Source: Duganella aceris (lineage in GTDB: Bacteria; Pseudomonadota; Gammaproteobacteria; Burkholderiales; Burkholderiaceae_D). From it: 64,000 nucleotides of DNA. The position numbers and the translations under genes were made by a program. Below the pieces are notes generated by a model that saw nothing but the letters and a program-made list of their open reading frames with translations, ran no database searches and was not told where the DNA came from. Location of the stretch: contig NZ_JAADJT010000014.1 of assembly GCF_011090165.1 (NCBI RefSeq), positions 1 through 64,000 of the forward strand, in the 5' to 3' direction. Positions 52,970-62,034 of the stretch are shown here, piece after piece (within the stretch, counting starts at the first letter, position 1; each line of letters opens with the position of its first letter).

Positions 52970-55738
52970 TTAATACTTGATGTGCAGGCCGGCGTAGTAC
53001 TGCGCGCCGTTGGCGTAGAAGCGTGCCGGCTGATCCTTGTTGAAGATGTAGTTCTTCAGGATAGGATTGTTCAGGTTCTGGCCACTGATCGTCAACGTCA
53101 GGTTCTTGCTGATGTTGTAGTTGAACGAAGCGGACAGGGTGCCGGTCGAATCCTGGTACAGCGGCGTGCCGCGATCCTGGGCCGCCAGGAACGACGAACG
53201 CCATGCGTAGCTGACGCGGGCATTGAAGGTGTCGTTCTCGAAGTACAGGCCGCCGTTGGCGGTGGTCTTCGAAGCGCCCAGCATGTCGCATGGATCGCCG
53301 GCGGTCGCGGTCTGGAACGCAGGGCAGCTGCCGAAGTCCAGGTGCGAGTCGGCCAGCGTGACGTTGCCGTCGAAGCCGAAGCCCATGCCCACCGGTACCT
53401 GCGCCGCCAGTTCCAGACCCTTCACCTTGGCGCCGACGTTGATCGGCGAGGTGATGGTGTAGTTGGCGAACACTGGCTTCTTCTGTTCCTGCGAAGCGCG
53501 GGTGTCGATGAAGTTGCCGGTGCTGGTGCCGTAGCCGACGTAGTCCTTCAGGTCCATGAAGAACAGACCGGCCGACAGCAGGGCGCGCGGTGCGAAGTAC
53601 CACTGGACGCTGGCGTCGATGTTGTTCGACTTGACCGGTTTCAGCGACGAGTTGCCGCCGTTGCCGGTATGGGTTTCGTCGGTCAGGATCACGGCGCCGC
53701 CCAATGCGCCGTAGTCGGGACGGGTCATGGTGCGCGACAGGCCCAGACGCGCGACGACGTCCTGGCGCAGGTCGAACTTCAGGTTCAGGCTAGGCAGCGG
53801 GATCGTGGTGTTGTTGTCGATCGCGGTCTTCTTGACGAAACCACCCCATGGATACGCTGGCAGCGTTTCGCCGGCAGGCTGGTTCGGCAGGATCTGGTAG
53901 CCGTTCGAGGTGCCTTCGGTGCGCACCAGGCGCACGCCGACGTTGCCGCTCCAGCCTTCGCCTTCCATCTCGCCCTGGACGTAGATCGACTTGGTGTTTT
54001 CCTTCAGGTCGAACATGTCCTGGTAGTAGGTGCGGCTGACGTCGCGGTTCGAGTGCAGGTCGCCCCAGGCGTTCAGGATCGCGGGATCGAGGATCCAGAC
54101 GTTTTTAGGGAAGTCGCCGCCCAGGTCCTTGCCGAAGTTGCCAGGGTAGGTGGTGCCGTTCCAGGTCGGGTTGGTGCTGGTGCCGCCGACATCGGTGTTG
54201 GCCCAGTTCGGACCCTGCGCCACTTCGAAGTTGGAGCGGGTGTGGTGGGTGCCGCGCACGCCGAATTTGATTTCGCGGAACACGCCGGCGTCCAGCGCGA
54301 AGGCCGCGTCGATCTGGCCGTAGTTTTCCTTGTCTTCGGTGGTCGCCGGCGAGACGCCGAAGATCCAGTCCAGCGGCGTGCCGGTGAACTTGGTGACGTC
54401 GATGTTCGGGAACTTGACGGTGGCCGGCGAACCCAGGCCGTTCAGCTGGTAGCTGGCGCCGGAGTTGTTGACGTCACCTTCGAACACGCCCTGGCTCGGG
54501 GTCACGCCCTTGCCCTTGGTGGCGCCGGCTTTGGCGGTCAGCACCAGCTTGTCGTTGACGCGCCATTTGCCGTCCAGGTCGAAGAACTCGGTCTGTGCGT
54601 AAGCGCCATCGCGGACGATGTCATCGACGATACCGTAGCGCAGTGGCGCGGCGGTGGTGCCCTTGTTGGTGAACGAGGCCGACATCAGCGTGCCGTTGCG
54701 GACCACGTAGCCTGGATCCGGCGCGACGCCGGCGCCCAGCATGCCCGAGCCGTTCATGTCGGTCATGTAGTTGGTGTTGTAGTTCGACGCGTTCATCTTC
54801 GAACGGAAGTAGGTCGCTTCCAGGCTCAGGTCGCGGCTAGGCTTGAATTGCAGGTCGACCAGACCGCCTTCGCGCTTGCGCTCCTGCTGGAACAGCGAGG
54901 AACCGATCAGGCGCGGGAACCAGACGTTGGCCAGATCCGGGTTGGTCTTGACGGCGGCGTTGGTCGGTGCGACCTGGGTCCATTGCAGCAGTTCCTGGCC
55001 ATCGCGGCGCAGCGTGCGCTTCTCGGAGAAGCCCTGAACCATCAGGCCCAGCGTGCCGGCGTCGTTCTTCCAGTTGAACAGCGCGCTCACTTGCGGATCG
55101 GTTTTTTCCGGCAGCGTGGCGTACACCGCTTGCACGGTGGCCTCCATCGAGATCGGCTTCTTGAAGTCCAGCGGATGACGGGTGCGGATGTCGATCGAAC
55201 CGCTCGAACCGCCTTCGACCTGGTCGGCGGTTGGCGCTTTGTAGACCACGACTTGGCCGACGATTTCCGACGGCAGCAGCGAGTACGATGCGGAACGGCC
55301 GACGGCGCCGCCCACCTGGTCCAGCACGAACCAGTCGCCGGTCGACACGGCGTGGCCGTTGATCAGGGTCTGGGTCAGCGAAGGGGCGGTGCCGCGCATC
55401 GAGACGCGGTCGTTTTCATCGAAGCCGCCCGAACCGGCGCCCGAGGTGGAGATGTTCACGCCAGGGATGCGTTGCAGCGAGTCGGCCACGTTCTTGTCCG
55501 GCATCTTGCCGACGTCTTCGGCGGTGATCACGTCGACGTTGCTCGACGCATTGCGCTTGACCGACAGCGATTGCTGCAGCGAGCCGCGGATGCCGCTGAC
55601 GACGACCACTTCCGGCTCTTTCTCGGTGGTGGTTTGTTGCGCCTGGGCGTTCATGCCGACGCTCAGCGCCAGCAAGGCCGCCGCGGTGGCGATAGGCGTC
55701 AGTTTGGACATCTTAGTATTATTCGAATTGTGGTACAT
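52970..55738 (-). CDS. TonB-dependent receptor (Caulobacter/Xanthomonas type), probable chitooligosaccharide receptor
   Basis: A 922-aa outer-membrane receptor. A signal peptide (IATAAALLALSVGMNAQAQQ) precedes the TonB-box/plug region EVVVVSGIRGSLQQSLSVKRNASSNVDVITAEDVGKMPDKNVADSLQRIPGVNIS, a signature of this receptor subfamily. A 22-strand barrel follows, ending QYYAGLHIKY with a C-terminal aromatic. The gene is divergent from a GntR-chitinase unit, so chitin oligomers or GlcNAc are the likely ligands; this is inferred. ATG 55738 has GGGAGGGA just upstream. Confidence 0.94.
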   Translation of the reverse strand: MYHNSNNTKMSKLTPIATAAALLALSVGMNAQAQQTTTEKEPEVVVVSGIRGSLQQSLSVKRNASSNVDVITAEDVGKMPDKNVADSLQRIPGVNISTSGAGSGGFDENDRVSMRGTAPSLTQTLINGHAVSTGDWFVLDQVGGAVGRSASYSLLPSEIVGQVVVYKAPTADQVEGGSSGSIDIRTRHPLDFKKPISMEATVQAVYATLPEKTDPQVSALFNWKNDAGTLGLMVQGFSEKRTLRRDGQELLQWTQVAPTNAAVKTNPDLANVWFPRLIGSSLFQQERKREGGLVDLQFKPSRDLSLEATYFRSKMNASNYNTNYMTDMNGSGMLGAGVAPDPGYVVRNGTLMSASFTNKGTTAAPLRYGIVDDIVRDGAYAQTEFFDLDGKWRVNDKLVLTAKAGATKGKGVTPSQGVFEGDVNNSGASYQLNGLGSPATVKFPNIDVTKFTGTPLDWIFGVSPATTEDKENYGQIDAAFALDAGVFREIKFGVRGTHHTRSNFEVAQGPNWANTDVGGTSTNPTWNGTTYPGNFGKDLGGDFPKNVWILDPAILNAWGDLHSNRDVSRTYYQDMFDLKENTKSIYVQGEMEGEGWSGNVGVRLVRTEGTSNGYQILPNQPAGETLPAYPWGGFVKKTAIDNNTTIPLPSLNLKFDLRQDVVARLGLSRTMTRPDYGALGGAVILTDETHTGNGGNSSLKPVKSNNIDASVQWYFAPRALLSAGLFFMDLKDYVGYGTSTGNFIDTRASQEQKKPVFANYTITSPINVGAKVKGLELAAQVPVGMGFGFDGNVTLADSHLDFGSCPAFQTATAGDPCDMLGASKTTANGGLYFENDTFNARVSYAWRSSFLAAQDRGTPLYQDSTGTLSASFNYNISKNLTLTISGQNLNNPILKNYIFNKDQPARFYANGAQYYAGLHIKY

Positions 55739-55850
55739 GTTCCCTCCCGTTGATGAAGGCTCCGCCGAGCCAACCGATTGTTGATGTGTCATTGTTCACT
55801 TCTTTTGCAACCACGTTCAAAACCAATCCAACGCCAATATACCCGGGTTT

Positions 55851-55869
55851 TAATACCAGATCACTACCA
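55851..55869 (-). promoter_or_regulatory. Candidate GntR operator, receptor side
   Basis: On the minus strand TGGT-N7-TGGTATTA (spacer AGTGATC). It overlaps the expected -35 of the receptor promoter (TATATT at 55841-55836). The same composite motif occurs at 56063-56081, pointing toward the GntR gene. Confidence 0.55.
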
Positions 55870-56062
55870 CTTTAAAATTCTTTTTTGTTATGTTGTATGC
55901 CGCATACAGAATGGCTTTGTGGCAACTACGTAGAAGCGGCCGGACGGTGGTATTGCAGGCGGTTGTGGGCCGTTTCAACACAAGGAGGGCCAATGGCTAT
56001 AAGGGTTTCCTGCTTGTTGCCGGAAATATTTGTGGCATCGGGGCAGATCATGGCTTGTACTG

Positions 56063-56081
56063 TGGTCTTTTTTTGGTATTA
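56063..56081 (+). promoter_or_regulatory. Candidate GntR operator, regulator side
   Basis: TGGT-N7-TGGTATTA (spacer CTTTTTT) 37 bases before the GntR start. Identical fixed positions and spacing to the site at 55851-55869, in the opposite orientation. Confidence 0.55.
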
Positions 56082-56117
56082 TCGTTTGACAAATTCGGAG
56101 AGGATGTCTTCATCGTT

Positions 56118-56873
56118 ATGGAACGCGATCAAATGACCCCACTGGTACACATCAGACAGCACCTCAATGAGACCAGTAACCTACCCCTGTACCAGCGACT
56201 GCAACGCGCGTTGCGCTCGGCGATCGAGCAGCATCTGCTCAAGCCGGAGGACGCGCTGCCGGCCGAGCGCCAGCTGGCCGCCGACCTGGAGATCTCGCGC
56301 ATCACCGTGCGCAAGGCCATCGACGGCCTGGTGAGCGAAGGGGTGCTGGTGCGCCGTCCCGGCTCCGGGAATTTCATCAACACCCGCATCGAAAAGAACT
56401 TCGCCAAGCTGACCTCCTTTTCCGAGGACATGCGGGCGCGCGGCCGCACGCCGCGCAGCGTGTGGCTGAAGCGCTCGGAGGGCACGGTGACGCCGGACGA
56501 GGCGATGCGGCTGCGGCTCAGCCCCGGCTCCAAGGTGTACCGCTTCAACCGCATGCGCTACGCCGACGACGTGCCGATGTGCCTGGAGTACGCGACCATC
56601 GTGGCGTCCTGCCTGCCGTCGCTGGACGCGGTCGACCTGTCGATGTATGACGCGCTGGAAAAATCCGGCAACCGTCCGGTGCGGGCTTTGCAGCGCCTGT
56701 CCGCGCTGCTGCTCAACGCCGAACAGGCCACGCTGCTGCAGGCGAAGGAGGGCGACGCCGGCCTCGCGGTGGAGCGGCTGGGCTTTTTGCGCGACGGCCG
56801 CGCCGTCGAATTTTGCCGCTCCTACTTCCGGGGCGATATGTATGACTTTGTGGCGGAACTGAATGCAAACTAA
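56118..56873 (+). CDS. GntR/HutC-type regulator, probable GlcNAc-responsive repressor
   Basis: A 251-aa regulator. The GntR winged helix is LPLYQRLQRALRSAIEQHLLKPEDALPAERQLAADLEISRITVRKAIDGLVSEGVLVRRPGSGNFI. The C-terminal UTRA effector domain has KLTSFSEDMRARGRTPRSVWL and the end FCRSYFRGDMYDFVAEL. NagR/YvoA of this family senses GlcN-6-P or GlcNAc-6-P. Its 3' end overlaps the chitinase gene by 11 bases, and flanking genes are for chitin, so it most likely controls this cluster. ATG 56118 has a distant GAGAGGA; MTPL at 56133 is an alternative. Confidence 0.93.
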   Translation: MERDQMTPLVHIRQHLNETSNLPLYQRLQRALRSAIEQHLLKPEDALPAERQLAADLEISRITVRKAIDGLVSEGVLVRRPGSGNFINTRIEKNFAKLTSFSEDMRARGRTPRSVWLKRSEGTVTPDEAMRLRLSPGSKVYRFNRMRYADDVPMCLEYATIVASCLPSLDAVDLSMYDALEKSGNRPVRALQRLSALLLNAEQATLLQAKEGDAGLAVERLGFLRDGRAVEFCRSYFRGDMYDFVAELNAN

Positions 56874-58137
56874 TTTACGCAAGTGCGTGCTGGCGGCCGC
56901 CATCGCGGCCATCGCCGGCGCGCTGCCGGCCGCCGCGTCGGAAGTGGTCGGCTACTACCCGGGCTGGAAGTCGGACGCCTTCGCCGTCACCGCCGCCAAT
57001 GTCGACGCGGGCCGGCTGACGATGGCGCTGTACGCCTTCGTCGATGTCTGCTGGGACGGCAAGCATGGCAATCCCGAACCGACGGTGAACTACGTCGCGC
57101 CATGCCAGGAGCCGCTGAACGGCGCGCTGGCCTTGCGCGACGAGGCGGCCGACGGCGCCAACCTGCGCGCGCTGGTGGCGCTGAAGCAGCGGCATCCGGA
57201 CTTTAAAGTGGTGGTGTCGGTCGGCGGGTGGGATTGGTCAAACCGGTTTTCCAACGTCGCCGATTCGGCCGAGGCGCGCGCCAACTTTGTCGCCTCGTCG
57301 CTGCGGCTGATGCGCCGCTATGGGCTGGACGGCATCGACATCGACTGGGAATATCCGACCGAAGCCGGCGTGCCTTGCGTGGCGGGCGAAACCTGCGCGC
57401 GGCCGCAGGACAAGCGGAACTTCATCACGCTGGCGCGCGCGCTGCGCGCCGCCTTCGACGCGGCCGGTAAGCAAGACCGCAAGCACTACGCGATCACCAT
57501 CGCCGCCGGCGGCAACGCCAACTACATCAACGACGCCGGCAGCAGCGCTTGGATCAAGGAACTGTCGCGCAGCCTGGATTGGATCAACATCATGGCCTAC
57601 GACTTCCATATGCCATGGGAGAAGCACAACGGCCACCACGCCGCGCTGTACGCCGATGCCAGGGATCCGGTGACCGCCAGCGCTTTCTATTCGTCGGGTG
57701 CGGTCCAGCGCTACCTGAAGGCCGGGATCGCGGCCGACAAGCTGGTGCTGGGCGTGCCGTTCTACGGCTATGGATGGAAGGGCTGCGCGCCCGGCCCGGA
57801 TGGCGACGGCCAGTACCAGGCCTGCGACGGCGGCGCGAGCGGCGGCGTCAATGGCGGCAACGCGTATGGCTTCAGCCATCTGCTGAAGCAGGGCATGCTG
57901 ACGCCGGCCTTCGAAGGCGGCGCGGGCTACCGGCGCTACTGGAACGCATCGGCGCGGGTGCCGTACCTGTACAACGCCGAGGAGAAAATCTGGATCAGCT
58001 ACGAGGACCAGGCGTCGTTGCAGGAGAAGGCGCGCTACATCAAGCGGCAGGGCTTGCGCGGCGCGATGTTCTGGGAGCTCAGCGCCGACGGCGAACACCA
58101 GCTGCTGCGCACCTTGTCGGACGCGATGCGTCCATAA
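56863..58137 (+). CDS. GH18 chitinase
   Basis: A 424-aa secreted glycoside hydrolase that cleaves beta-1,4 chitin bonds. A signal peptide (CVLAAAIAAIAGALPAAAS) precedes VVGYYPGWKSDAF. The substrate-binding SVGGWDWSNRFS and catalytic DGIDIDWE (residues 156-163, acid Glu163) are followed by the MAYDFHM motif and the GVPFYGYGW insertion region. There is no separate chitin-binding domain, so it may prefer soluble oligomers. It overlaps the GntR gene by 11 bases and ends at a bidirectional terminator. Confidence 0.95.
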   Translation: MQTNLRKCVLAAAIAAIAGALPAAASEVVGYYPGWKSDAFAVTAANVDAGRLTMALYAFVDVCWDGKHGNPEPTVNYVAPCQEPLNGALALRDEAADGANLRALVALKQRHPDFKVVVSVGGWDWSNRFSNVADSAEARANFVASSLRLMRRYGLDGIDIDWEYPTEAGVPCVAGETCARPQDKRNFITLARALRAAFDAAGKQDRKHYAITIAAGGNANYINDAGSSAWIKELSRSLDWINIMAYDFHMPWEKHNGHHAALYADARDPVTASAFYSSGAVQRYLKAGIAADKLVLGVPFYGYGWKGCAPGPDGDGQYQACDGGASGGVNGGNAYGFSHLLKQGMLTPAFEGGAGYRRYWNASARVPYLYNAEEKIWISYEDQASLQEKARYIKRQGLRGAMFWELSADGEHQLLRTLSDAMRP

Positions 58138-58140
58138 AAA

Positions 58141-58162
58141 AAGCCGGCTCGAGAGCCGGCTT
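58141..58162. terminator. Bidirectional terminator between chitinase and TPR genes
   Basis: AAGCCGGCTC / GAGCCGGCTT perfect 10-base stem with A run before and T run after, serving both convergent genes. Confidence 0.9.
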
Positions 58163-58167
58163 TTCGA

Positions 58168-59481
58168 TTACTTCGCCGCAGCGGCGGCTGGTGCGGCCGC
58201 AGGCGGGTTCTGGTACATGATCCAGTAACGGGCGATGTCGCCACGGCCGTCGTTGCCGGTGATGGTTTCCAGCAGCTTGATCGACTCATCCTTCTTGCCG
58301 GCCATGGCCAGGGCGTAGCCCAGGCGCAGCTTGGCGTCGTCGGGGTTCTTCGACACGCCTTTGGCGATACCTTGCTTCATCAGGTCCACGCCCTTGTCGA
58401 ACTGGCCGAGGGTGATGTAGTTGTAGCCCAGGTTGACCAGGCCGACTCCGTCCTTCGACTTCTGCGCGGCGGCGACGCCGGAATCGATGTTCTTCGCATC
58501 GTCGGCGGCGCCCTTGTTGGCGCTGTCGCGGATCTTCTGCAGCGCGACCTTGTCCTTGCCGGCCGGGATACCGCTTGGGAAGCCCTTGTCCATCGCGATC
58601 TTGGCTTCGCTGAAGAAGCCGCCCAGCACAGCCAGTTCGGCTTGTTCGGCGTAGTCCTCAGGTTCCATCTTGGTCGGCACGGCGACGGCTTTCAGGCGCA
58701 CCAGGTCCAGGTCCAGGCGCTGCGAGTAGGTCTTCTTGCCACGGGTGCGGTTCAGCAGGTCGTTCCAGTAGTCCGGGGTCGGGTAGTAGCGGGTCAGCTC
58801 TTCGACGGCCACCAGATACAGGTCGGTGTCCTTGGTCTTGATGCCGACGTTGCCCAGCAGGTTCAGCTCATCCTTCGGCGGCGCGATGCCGGATTTTTTC
58901 GCCGCTTCGATATCCTTCAGCACTTCGGTCTTGGCGCTGGCGAAATCGTCCTTCAGGAAGTAGGAGCGCACGATGTACTGGCGCTGCTTGGCGGTGTCGC
59001 CCGACTCGGTGCCGTAGCGGTTGAACCAGACGATGGCCTTGTCGTAGTCCTTCAGGTTACCGTAGTACATGCCGGCGATGGCGTCGATGAAGCGCAGTTT
59101 GTCTTCAGGCTTGAGGCGGCCCGATTCGATCATCGCTTCCAGCGCCTTGATGGTCATCTCGTTGTTGCCCGAAGCCTGGCCCACTTGCACGCGCATCTGA
59201 TTCAGTACGAAGGTTTCGTAGGGCGTCAGGTTCGGCATGGCCGCGGCGGTGTCGATGCGGGTCTGGAATTCGGTGTAGTTCTTGGCGGCCAGCAGTTCCT
59301 TGGTTTGCGCCGGATCGATCAACTTGTAGATTTCCGGACGCACGGCGTCTTTCGGTGCTTCCGCAGCTGGCTTTTCTTTTTCCGCGGCATGGGCGGCGGA
59401 CATACCCAGCATGGCTGGAGCGGCGTTCAGGCCAATGGCGGCCAGGAGCAGGCTAATACGAGCAAGACGAATGTGGGACAT
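58168..59481 (-). CDS. Periplasmic tetratricopeptide-repeat protein
   Basis: A 437-aa protein with signal peptide (ISLLLAAIGLNAAPAMLGMSAAHAA) and several TPR-like helical repeats, e.g. LRFIDAIAGMYYGNLKDYDKAIVWFNRYG and VGLVNLGYNYITLGQFDKGVDLMKQGIAKG. It ends in a low-complexity Pro/Ala tail. Probably a periplasmic scaffold. Placed inside the chitin cluster on the transporter strand, but 104 bases separate it from the ABC ATPase gene upstream. A link to chitin use is unproven. Confidence 0.85.
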   Translation of the reverse strand: MSHIRLARISLLLAAIGLNAAPAMLGMSAAHAAEKEKPAAEAPKDAVRPEIYKLIDPAQTKELLAAKNYTEFQTRIDTAAAMPNLTPYETFVLNQMRVQVGQASGNNEMTIKALEAMIESGRLKPEDKLRFIDAIAGMYYGNLKDYDKAIVWFNRYGTESGDTAKQRQYIVRSYFLKDDFASAKTEVLKDIEAAKKSGIAPPKDELNLLGNVGIKTKDTDLYLVAVEELTRYYPTPDYWNDLLNRTRGKKTYSQRLDLDLVRLKAVAVPTKMEPEDYAEQAELAVLGGFFSEAKIAMDKGFPSGIPAGKDKVALQKIRDSANKGAADDAKNIDSGVAAAQKSKDGVGLVNLGYNYITLGQFDKGVDLMKQGIAKGVSKNPDDAKLRLGYALAMAGKKDESIKLLETITGNDGRGDIARYWIMYQNPPAAAPAAAAAK

Positions 59482-59585
59482 GGGTATCCTTCAATCAAAC
59501 AAATTAGACGGGCGGCGCGTGGGCCTTCCCGTCACGATAGTGTAAACCCGCGTATTGTTACACAAAACCGGGCAAAACTCCGAAT

Positions 59586-60701
59586 TCAAGCGTGTGCTCG
59601 TCGGTGGCCGAGGGCTTGGCCGTCGGCGTTAAATATCAGGCAACGCGATGCGGGCAAGTGAATGCGCGCGCGGCTGCCTGCGTGCAGCGGCGGCGCTTCG
59701 GCGGTCTGCTTCACGGCGATCATCTCCGGCACGCCGTCCAGCGTGGCGTAGACGATGGACAGGTCGCCCAGGTATTCGACGTGGCCGACGCCGGCGTCGA
59801 TGACATTGTCGGCTTGGCCCGGCGCGGCGATGGCCAGGTGCTCGGCGCGCACGCCCAGCGTGATCCGGTCGCCGGCGCGCGGGCCGGTCGCCGCGTCCAC
59901 CGCCGCCACGACGATCGCGCCGCCGGGCAAGCGCACGCGCACCGCGCCGTCGTCCGCCGCGACCACTTCGCCGGGAATGAAGTTCATCTTCGGCGTGCCG
60001 AGGAAACCGGCCACGAACAGATTGGCCGGATGGTTGTACAGCTCATGCGGCGTGCCGACCTGCTCGACGCGGCCGCCGTTGAAGACCGCTATGCGCTGAC
60101 CCAGCGTCATCGCCTCCACCTGATCGTGGGTGACGTAGATCATGGTGGTGCCAAGCTCCTTGTGCAGGCGGCTGATCTCGACCCGCATCTGCACCCGCAG
60201 ACTGGCGTCCAGGTTGGATAGCGGCTCGTCGAACAGGAACACCTCCGGCGTGCGCACGATGGCGCGGCCGATGGCGACGCGCTGGCGCTGGCCGCCGGAC
60301 AGCTCCTTCGGCCGGCGCTTGAGCAGCGGCGCGATCTGCAGGATCCCGGCGGCGCGTTCGACCGCCGTCCGCACCTCGTCCGGCTTGCTGCCGGCCAGCT
60401 TGAGCGCGAACGCCATGTTCTCGTAGACCGTCATGTGCGGGTACAGCGCATACGACTGGAACACCATCGCCAGCTTGCGCTGCGCCGGCGCGACGTCGTT
60501 GGCCAGCATGCCGCCGATGTGCAGCGCGCCGCCGCTGATGGCCTCCAGGCCGGCGATCATGCGCAGCAGCGTGGACTTGCCGCAGCCGGACGGGCCGACG
60601 AAGACCATGAACTCGCCGTCGGCGATATCGAGGTCGACGCCGTGGATGACCGGGGTTTTATCGTAGTGCTTGACGATGCCCTGCAGGCTGACGCTCGCCA
60701 T
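59586..60701 (-). CDS. Sugar ABC transporter ATPase (MalK/UgpC type)
   Basis: A 371-aa ATPase. Walker A is VGPSGCGKST, the Q-loop is MVFQSYALYPHMTVYENM, the ABC signature is KELSGGQRQRVAIGRAIVR, Walker B is VFLFDEPLSNLD and the His switch is YVTHDQVEAMT. A C-terminal TOBE/OB regulatory domain (PRAGDRITLGVRAEHLAI) is typical of sugar importers served by multi-sugar ATPases. The membrane permease gene is at 63522 beyond the AmpG-like and GH3 genes. Confidence 0.93.
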   Translation of the reverse strand: MASVSLQGIVKHYDKTPVIHGVDLDIADGEFMVFVGPSGCGKSTLLRMIAGLEAISGGALHIGGMLANDVAPAQRKLAMVFQSYALYPHMTVYENMAFALKLAGSKPDEVRTAVERAAGILQIAPLLKRRPKELSGGQRQRVAIGRAIVRTPEVFLFDEPLSNLDASLRVQMRVEISRLHKELGTTMIYVTHDQVEAMTLGQRIAVFNGGRVEQVGTPHELYNHPANLFVAGFLGTPKMNFIPGEVVAADDGAVRVRLPGGAIVVAAVDAATGPRAGDRITLGVRAEHLAIAAPGQADNVIDAGVGHVEYLGDLSIVYATLDGVPEMIAVKQTAEAPPLHAGSRARIHLPASRCLIFNADGQALGHRRAHA

Positions 60702-60705
60702 GCGC

Positions 60706-62013
60706 TCAGCCCACGTGCGCGGTTTGCACCGCCGCGTGTTCCTGCTCTTCCGGTTGCGGGCGCGCCGCCATCGGGATGATCTGCGACAGCACCGCGACCG
60801 GGATCGCGCACAGCATGACCCAGATGAAGAAGTGCTGGTAGCCGAGCGCGATCTGGATGTCGCCGCTGAACAGCTTGAACAGCACGAAGCCCAGCTGCAT
60901 GATGCCGGTGGCGAAGGCGTAGTGCGCGGTCTGGTATTTGCCCGGCGCGACCACCTGCATCATGTACAGGATCAGGCCGACGAAGCCGAAGCCGTAGCCG
61001 AACATCTCGACGCTGAGCGCGGCGCCGATGACGGTCAGGTCGGTCGGCTGGAAGTGGGACAGCAGATAGAACGCCAGATTCGGCAGGTTGACCGCGAGGA
61101 TCAGCCACAGGATGGCGCGCTTGAGGCTGAGCCACGAGGTGAAGTAGCCGCCGGCGATGCTGCCGACGATGAAGGCCACGGTGCCGACGGTGCCGTAGAC
61201 CGCGCCCACTTCGGCGGTCGACAGGCCAAGGCCGCCGAGGTTGCGCGCCTCGCGCAGGAACAGCGGGCCGATCGACTGCACCTGCGCCTCGCCGGCGCGG
61301 AACAGGATGATGAACAGGATCGAGATCCAGATGCCGGGCTTCCTGAAGAATTCGACGATCACTTCCCACAGCGTGCGGGCGATGGCGGAGGCGTTGGTGT
61401 CTTCGGTGACGGCGTTCTTCGCCAGCGGCAGCGCCCAGCTGTTGTACAGGCCAAGGCCGATCATGATCGCGGCCAGGATGCAGAAGCAGATGGTCCACGC
61501 CGGCACCACGCCGAGCGTCTTCTCGAAGTGCCCGGCCAGCAGCAGCAGGCCGCCGGTGGTGAAGAATTTGCCGGCGTTGAAGAAGGTGCCGGTCCAGCCG
61601 GCGTATTGCGCCTGCTGTTTTTCATCCAGGCTGGTGATGTACAGGCCGTCGCACGCGATGTCGTGCGTCGCCGCCGAGATGCCGACCAGGGCCAGCATCG
61701 CCATCGAGGCGGCGAACCAGAACGGCGCCTGCAACGCCAGCGCGACGCCGCCCAGGCACAAGCCGCCGAGGATCTGGAAGCCGACCACAACCAGCTTCTT
61801 GCTGCTGGCCAGTTCCAGGAAGGGACTCCACAAAGGCTTGAACACCCAGGCGAAGCCGATCAGGGCGGTCCAGTGATTCAGCTCGTCGTTGGGCACACCC
61901 ATGCTCTTCAACATCTGGTTGGCGACGATGGCCACCGCGAAGAAGGGCAGGCCTTGCGCCAGGTACAGGCTGGGCACCCAGAATTTCGGGTTGCGGATGT
62001 CAGGTCGGTTCAT
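60706..62013 (-). CDS. MFS permease, AmpG-like
   Basis: A 435-aa major facilitator with about 12-14 segments. The opening FWVPSLYLAQGLPFFAVAIVANQMLKSMGV and HDIACDGLYI are AmpG-like features. AmpG carries GlcNAc-anhydromuropeptides, so a GlcNAc-containing disaccharide is a reasonable substrate here. It starts 21 bases after the GH3 gene and ends 4 bases before the ATPase gene, one operon. The C-terminal acidic tail (PEEQEHAAV) is not conserved in AmpG. Confidence 0.88.
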   Translation of the reverse strand: MNRPDIRNPKFWVPSLYLAQGLPFFAVAIVANQMLKSMGVPNDELNHWTALIGFAWVFKPLWSPFLELASSKKLVVVGFQILGGLCLGGVALALQAPFWFAASMAMLALVGISAATHDIACDGLYITSLDEKQQAQYAGWTGTFFNAGKFFTTGGLLLLAGHFEKTLGVVPAWTICFCILAAIMIGLGLYNSWALPLAKNAVTEDTNASAIARTLWEVIVEFFRKPGIWISILFIILFRAGEAQVQSIGPLFLREARNLGGLGLSTAEVGAVYGTVGTVAFIVGSIAGGYFTSWLSLKRAILWLILAVNLPNLAFYLLSHFQPTDLTVIGAALSVEMFGYGFGFVGLILYMMQVVAPGKYQTAHYAFATGIMQLGFVLFKLFSGDIQIALGYQHFFIWVMLCAIPVAVLSQIIPMAARPQPEEQEHAAVQTAHVG

Positions 62014-62034
62014 GTGGAGTCTCCGTCGTTCTTT

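Larger units (their letters stand above)
55739..56117. other. Divergent regulatory gap between TonB receptor and GntR genes
   Basis: 379 bases without a convincing gene. It holds a TATATT -10 candidate for the receptor (minus strand, 55836-55841), a TTGACA (56086-56091) with no good -10 on the GntR side, and the two TGGT-N7-TGGTATTA sites listed separately. Open frames across it lack ribosome sites. Confidence 0.6.

Noticed and set aside
52982-55753. Plus-strand frame antisense to the TonB receptor
   Set aside because: The same GC-bias shadow; the minus-strand receptor has a signal peptide, plug motif and C-terminal strand.
55885-56136. Small frame within the receptor/GntR gap
   Set aside because: No ribosome site, atypical composition, and it overlaps the operator candidates.
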